Below, piece by piece: positions 59,361-64,000 of a stretch of DNA of 64,000 nt (position 1 is its first letter; every line of letters begins with the position of its first letter). The notes under the pieces were generated by a model. It saw only the letters and a program-made list of their open reading frames with translations. It searched no databases and was not told the origin of the DNA. The stretch lies in the NCBI GenBank assembly GCA_949317995.1, contig OX439035.1:1132681-1196680 (forward strand). The letters run 5' to 3'. This DNA is from Acholoe squamosa (Eukaryota > Annelida > Polychaeta > Phyllodocida > Polynoidae). The translations under genes were made by a program, and so were the position numbers.

Positions 59361-61170
59361 AATAGATTTGACTTTGGCTAATGGTAGGAATGTGACATTT
59401 GTGGATTGTAGATGTCGTATTGATGGATGACTCCATGTTAGGACATACCAGCTGGGGACCTAACATATTATTAGTCCAACAGTAAGGAGCAACCGATAAT
59501 GATGATGATGGGGCAAAAGTCTCAGCAGCCCAGATAGATAGAAGGGAGATATGTAGAATGAAAAAAAAAATAGAAAAAAAGAGCAGAAGAAAGCATACTC
59601 TCATACGTTTTGCTATGAGAGCACATTTTCCATGATCCAATCCTGAAACTGAAACCATGATATTTGGTGATAATGAATGATTTGCTAGTCTAGATTTACT
59701 TGTCATAGTACCGCACAGAAAAGGTGCAACTTATGTATAATATGCACCTGGAGTAGCAAATGCTAAGAGAGGGAACTTGGCCTTTATTTTTAGCATCTGA
59801 AGTAGAGCTGTTTTGTATTATAGAATGACGTAACAAGCGCTGGAGGGCATTTCTCAAGATGGTATGACTATACCTTTTTAAATCATTATGGGATCCCTCA
59901 ATCTTATAATGCCATTACAGCCCTGCATCTAGTATAGTGTGTACTAATGCATGCACTGGTACAACTGTCCTTCCAAACCCTGTGTAAATACTACATTAAC
60001 TGCTGATCGTACCGAGCAGTCGTAAGGAATAACCTGCACTATCACCCACTCTCGTTTTGACGGCTTCATGTTGTAGCGGCTGCGTACCGTCATAACATGT
60101 TCTACAGCATTGAATCCTCACCTGCATGGACTGCTTTAGTGACAAACTGTTTGCAGCCATGTCCACTGCAGTAATCATCAACATGCCCATCTTACAAGTT
60201 TAATTCATGCAGAATTATGGTAGTGGTTGACCATCTAATCACTTGAAACCAGTGAAGTAGATCTATATGAATAAAAAGAGGATAACCAAGACCAAGAAAA
60301 AAGCCTGTCCCCCTTTAGAAGCCATCATTAACTCCTACTGGAATCTCAATGACTGATGACTGACGATGATGTCTGGTAAAGTACACTTTTTGTTGAGGCT
60401 TTAAAACATGAAGCAGGTTAATAGCAGAAGGTTACGACTAAGACGGCAGCTATGATAGTTCATCGACCTGTTTAGTCGGTAGGGCAGGGGATGTCCCATA
60501 TGAGGGACACTGTTATTTTGCTGTGGAAATTATGTGAGCAGATGACATTCATAAGCAAATGTCAATGACCATGCAATACATTTTGCATTCCCAAAGATAG
60601 CATTGGTCATATCCCATGGCGCCTGATAGGCAGAGTGGGAAGCGATGAATGCCACTGAGGGGAACGCAATGCGAAAATAATCTTGGTCAAACCAATGACC
60701 CCATCGTATTCATCATGAAATAAAAGTTAAATCAATATATACATAGGCAAGGCTGTTTTGAAGTCCTGCATGAGGGCAGTGCACTGGGGCTGAAGGTACA
60801 CTCTCGCTGTGTGACTTATACAAACAGATGACATACAAGTGAAATCAATATAAGACAATGGGTCTTTAGATGTCTGTGTGTCAATAGGGATAACTTAGTA
60901 ACACAAGGGCAGTGATAGTTAGATGTAAGGGAATGTTTAGATTGAAGTACACCCAGGTTAATCAAGTGGTGGATGTGATTTGTGTGAGAGGGGCAGCTAG
61001 CGAGTGATACCATCATAAAACAATAGGCCTTGTGATAGGGGGTGGTTGGGTGAGGAGGGGAATTAGTGCTAATAGACCCCCATTAGCCACCATTTAATTA
61101 CGTACATGGATCACTGTGAGACTCCGCACGTCATCTCCTACAAGTGACACCATAGCTCTCAACCCCCCAT
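59361..61170. other. Unique sequence, no convincing gene
   Basis: A 120-codon minus frame with an ATG (59344-59706) has a hydrophobic run of Phe/Leu, produced by A-rich plus-strand DNA (AAAAAAAAAATAG), and overlaps the MITE fragment. I do not call it. At 59848-59940 lies the inverted partner of the 41.9-kb dispersed element. I see nothing else. Confidence 0.45.
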
Positions 61171-61990
61171 GTTGGTACACTGGACTTATGTGGTGTATGG
61201 TACCACTGGTAATGCTGATGTGGACATACACTGGACTCCTGTGGTGTACAATACCACTGGTAACTGCTAAATTACTGGTGTGGACATACACTGGACTCCT
61301 GTGGTGTACAATACCACTGGTAACTGCTAAACTACTGGTGTGGACATACACTGGACTCCTGTGGTATATAATACCACCGGTAACTGCTAAACTACAGGTG
61401 TGGACATACACTGGGCTCCTGTGGTGTACAATACCACTGGTAACTGCTAAATTACTGGTGTGGACATACACTGGACTCCTGTGGTATATAATACCACTGG
61501 TAACTGCTGGTGTGGACATACACTGGGCTGCTGTGGTATAAAATACCACTGGTAACTGCTAAATTACTGGTGTGGACATACACTGGACTCCTGTGGTATA
61601 TAATACCACCGGTAACTGCTAAACTACAGGTGTGGACATACACTGGGCTGCTGTGGTATAAAATACCACTGGTAACTACGAAACTGCTGGTGTGGACATA
61701 TACTGGACTCCTGTGGTGTACAATACCACTGGTAACTGCTAAATTACAGGTGTGGACATACACTGGACTCCTGTGGTGTACAATACCACTGGTAACTGCT
61801 AAACTGCTGGTGTAGACATACACTGGACTCCTGTGGTATATAATACCACTGGTAACTGCTAAACTACTGATGTGGACATATACTGGACTCCTGTGGTGTA
61901 CAATACCACTGGTAACTGCTAAACTACTGGTGTGGACATACACTTGGCTCCTGTGGTGTGCATTACTGATAACTGGAAAATGCTGGTGTG
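61171..61990. repeat. 60-bp minisatellite array, about 13 copies, open on both strands
   Basis: The unit is GTGTGGACATACACTGG, ACTCCTGTGGTGTACAATACC and ACTGGTAACTGCTAAATTACTG. GTGGT-gtacaat-ACCAC forms a stem, with a GTATATAA loop variant. A 45-bp unit at about 61500 is also a multiple of three, so 20-residue periodic frames of 101-163 codons appear on both strands. The last units decay towards 61990. Confidence 0.95.
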
Positions 61991-62043
61991 GACAAGTCCT
62001 GGTAACTGGTAAACTGCTGCTCTACACTTGTCACCAATTGACT

Positions 62044-62349
62044 TACACTGCAAAAAGGGTGTTTAAAGATACACACCAAATTTCTCAACACCAGCATTTA
62101 AACACTTAAACACTTGAAGTGTTTAGGTGTTTACCTTTTAAACACTTATTCTCAAACACCTAAATACTGAAGTGTTTAAGTGTTTAGCATTTAAACACTT
62201 GGTTAAACATTTCTTATTTAAACATGTTTAAAATTGAACGCGTTTAGCACTTAAGAAGCGTTGAGAAAAGTGGGACAAATAAGTGTTTAACCAAGTGTTT
62301 AAGTTCTAAACACTGGTGTTTAATCCCTAAACACTGATTTTAGAGTGTA
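62044..62349. mobile_element. 306-bp MITE with TA target site and AAACACTT-rich interior
   Basis: TA precedes CACTGCAAAAAGGGTGTTT and follows the complement of CACTCTAAAATCAGTGTTT. These are inverted ends of about 19 bp with mismatches, flanked by a TA duplication. The interior is dense in AAACACTT and AAGTGTTT, so it can fold in many ways. It is non-coding. TA targeting fits Tc1/mariner-like or other TA-specific groups. Confidence 0.72.
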
Positions 62350-62846
62350 CTATTGATGTATATACATACATATGGCCATAGGTCTAAGTAGGTTTAAAAT
62401 TACAAGGATACCATGGTAGCCCATTTCAAAGTTTGAATGCCCTTACATGAAACATGCACCTGTATGAATACTAGTTTTCAGTGTTTACGATTCCAATACC
62501 CCCTTGGTCCTAATACTCATTCAGAACTGGTGCGTATTTGAGTAGCTAGCTGTAACACGGACCTTTGGCACCTGCTCCTTCATACATTTTTAGTACACAG
62601 GAGAACAGCGTGCCACTTTGTCACAAAATAAGTTTTTTTTCTTTCTTTTTTCATTTTGTGTTTTCCGGGTGTTTTATGGTACAGGAAATGTGTGTTGTAC
62701 CCGGGGGCAATATGCACCCTGTGTACCTGAGTGCAAAACACGCAGGAGCATTATACAGAGCGCATCATACTTGACGGTTCATGCTCGTTGGCATTTACCA
62801 TGCGACAGTATCATTGGTGCATCATAGTCACACAATATGCATCAAT
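62350..62846. other. Unique spacer
   Basis: Contains a T-rich stretch near 62630-62660 and a TTGGTGCATCATAG motif (62815) related to the ATGATGCA family. No gene recognised. Confidence 0.45.
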
Positions 62847-63245
62847 TAACCCCTTACTGGGTGCCTGATGCATTAACACATCATAAATGCATCATTTCTA
62901 CACTCACCCTGATACACTGCTGGTATCTAATGAGGCTATAGATAAACCAACTTTTTCTACATTTTCTATAGTTTCATTTTTGCATCTAGTAGTCCTAGTC
63001 CCAAAATGATTGCAATGCCAGCCTGGCTATTATCTTATTTAGTATAAACAAAGACAATTTGCCCTGGTGAACACACTTGTCAGAGCTGCACTCATGCACC
63101 CAGCATCAGAGAGCATTAGCGAAATGTGCCATTACAGGCCTACAGGGTTGATATAAATACTCCTGGAGGGTCGTGCACTTCATCGGTGCATCATGACGAC
63201 CAATTGGTATGATGCATTGATGCATCAGCAGCTGTTAAAGGGTAA
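62847..63245. mobile_element. TTAACCC/ATGATGCA MITE, copy F (about 0.4 kb)
   Basis: The left end TTAACCCCTTACTGGGTGCC leads into TGATGCATTA. The right end on the minus strand is TTACCCTTTAACAGCTGC leading into TGATGCATCA. The right half contains GGTGCATCATGACGACCAAT and TGGTATGATGCA. The central 250 bp is not shared with copy B, so this is a subfamily or carries an insertion. Confidence 0.6.
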
Positions 63246-63769
63246 GTTCACCTGCCATCTGTTAATGAAGCCATCAGTCTGACCTCATTTCATGAACAAT
63301 TATCTTACAACTCCTGCTACATTTTATGCCACCCCTCGATCAACTTGCACTTAGCAAATCTCTGACAGTCGCCCTGAGCAATGATACTATCTAGATAACG
63401 ATATATATCACTGTAATTATGCATGACCCCGGGAGGTGTGCGGAGTGCATTCGATGCCTGGGGCTTAAGGTGGTAAAGGAAGATGGATCTCTGGCAACTG
63501 TGGGACAAGGATTGCTCCGTTATTTTTATGACATGTTTAACAGGGTATATATGTTGTAACAGCAGCATACTCCTACCCGCTCTTATAGTCTGGGTTCTTT
63601 ATTGTCTGTGAGGGAAGGATGCTCTAATTGTTGTAAGAGCAGTTTATCTAGTTGTGACAGCAGATGTCTTTTACGGCAGGGGTCCATTATCATTGTGACA
63701 GGAGCACTCTTAGAACAGTAGAACTGCTTGTTAGGTGAGATTTTCATGCTGACAGTAAAACCATGCTTT
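63246..63769. other. Unique sequence with a partial CACTGTAAAAA MITE (copy 4)
   Basis: At 63479-63545, GATGGATCTCTGGCAACTG, GGGACAAGGATTGC and CGTTATTTTTATGACAT match the right half of copies 1 and 3; the rest is lost or unrecognisable. No gene recognised. Confidence 0.55.
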
Positions 63770-64000
63770 AATACATCATAATGTGCTCAAATATCCATCA
63801 TGATGCTGTATTGGTGCATCATGATGTTGTACTGGAGCATCATGATCTTTTGATACAACATCATGATGCACCAATGTGGTAACTTGATGCACCATCATGA
63901 TACTCTAATACCACATCATGATGCACTATTGCAGCATCATGCTGCACCAATACAGCATGATGCACCAATGCAGCATGATGCACCAATACTGCATGATGCA
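63770..64000. repeat. CATCATGATGCACCAAT cluster running off the right edge
   Basis: CATCATGATG and CAGCATGATGCACCAAT motifs recur in both orientations at spacings of roughly 20-35 bp. They become a regular ~19-bp tandem (GCATGATGCACCAATGCA) in the last 60 bp. The core word is the same as in the TTAACCC/ATGATGCA MITE. Confidence 0.75.

Noticed and set aside
59344..59706. 120-codon minus-strand membrane protein
   Set aside because: The hydrophobic run comes from poly-A rich plus-strand DNA, the 3' part overlaps a MITE fragment, and no family is recognisable.
1..64000. tRNA, rRNA or other structured RNA genes
   Set aside because: I saw no B-box-like GGTTCGAATCC context or rRNA core sequence on either strand. 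A covariance-model scan would be decisive.

Overview
This is a window of metazoan nuclear DNA, probably from an invertebrate. The evidence is one coding exon of Wnt7 type, flanked by a 3' splice site and by 5' splice sites, and a Ty3/gypsy-type retroelement. Bacterial-style gene organisation is absent. Very minisatellite-rich genomes of this sort are known in amphioxus and in molluscs, but nothing here decides the phylum.

By my count about 41 kb of the 64 kb (roughly 65 percent) is tandem repeat, in some fifteen arrays: 54 bp (1-12397), 60 bp (12397-12548), 30 bp (12715-13265), 75 bp (14669-15150), 91 bp (16391-19020), 29 bp (20057-22812), 86 bp (23556-27476), 32 bp (28449-35327), 18 bp (35351-36990), 37 bp (38480-41139), a 49/40 bp composite (43479-44120), 22 bp (48174-48750), 36 bp (50919-52157), 55 bp (53484-57510) and 60 bp (61171-61990). 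A possible further array (63770-64000) runs off the right edge, and the first array runs off the left edge. The very long reading frames in these arrays, the largest 2263 codons, come from repeat units that lack stop codons. They are not convincing genes.

The recognisable coding content is small. A Wnt7-like exon lies at 14443-14684 on the plus strand. The next conserved Wnt7 exon is not visible anywhere downstream, so the remaining 49 kb could lie in one Wnt7 intron. A gag gene and a truncated pol (protease plus reverse transcriptase, no RNase H or integrase) lie at 48182-44239 on the minus strand. Pol sits in the -1 frame relative to gag.

Several families of short non-autonomous elements are scattered between the arrays. 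The most informative family has TTAACCCTTT-like ends and a core rich in ATGATGCA (piggyBac-like by its ends). Copies or fragments occur near 16.2, 23.25, 28.4, 35.34, 50.8, 59.3, 62.85 and 63.8 kb. Several arrays begin exactly inside or against one of these copies. The clearest is at 50.8-52.16 kb, where the tandem unit is the element's own right end including its TTAA junction. My main hypothesis is that this family repeatedly seeds new satellite arrays.
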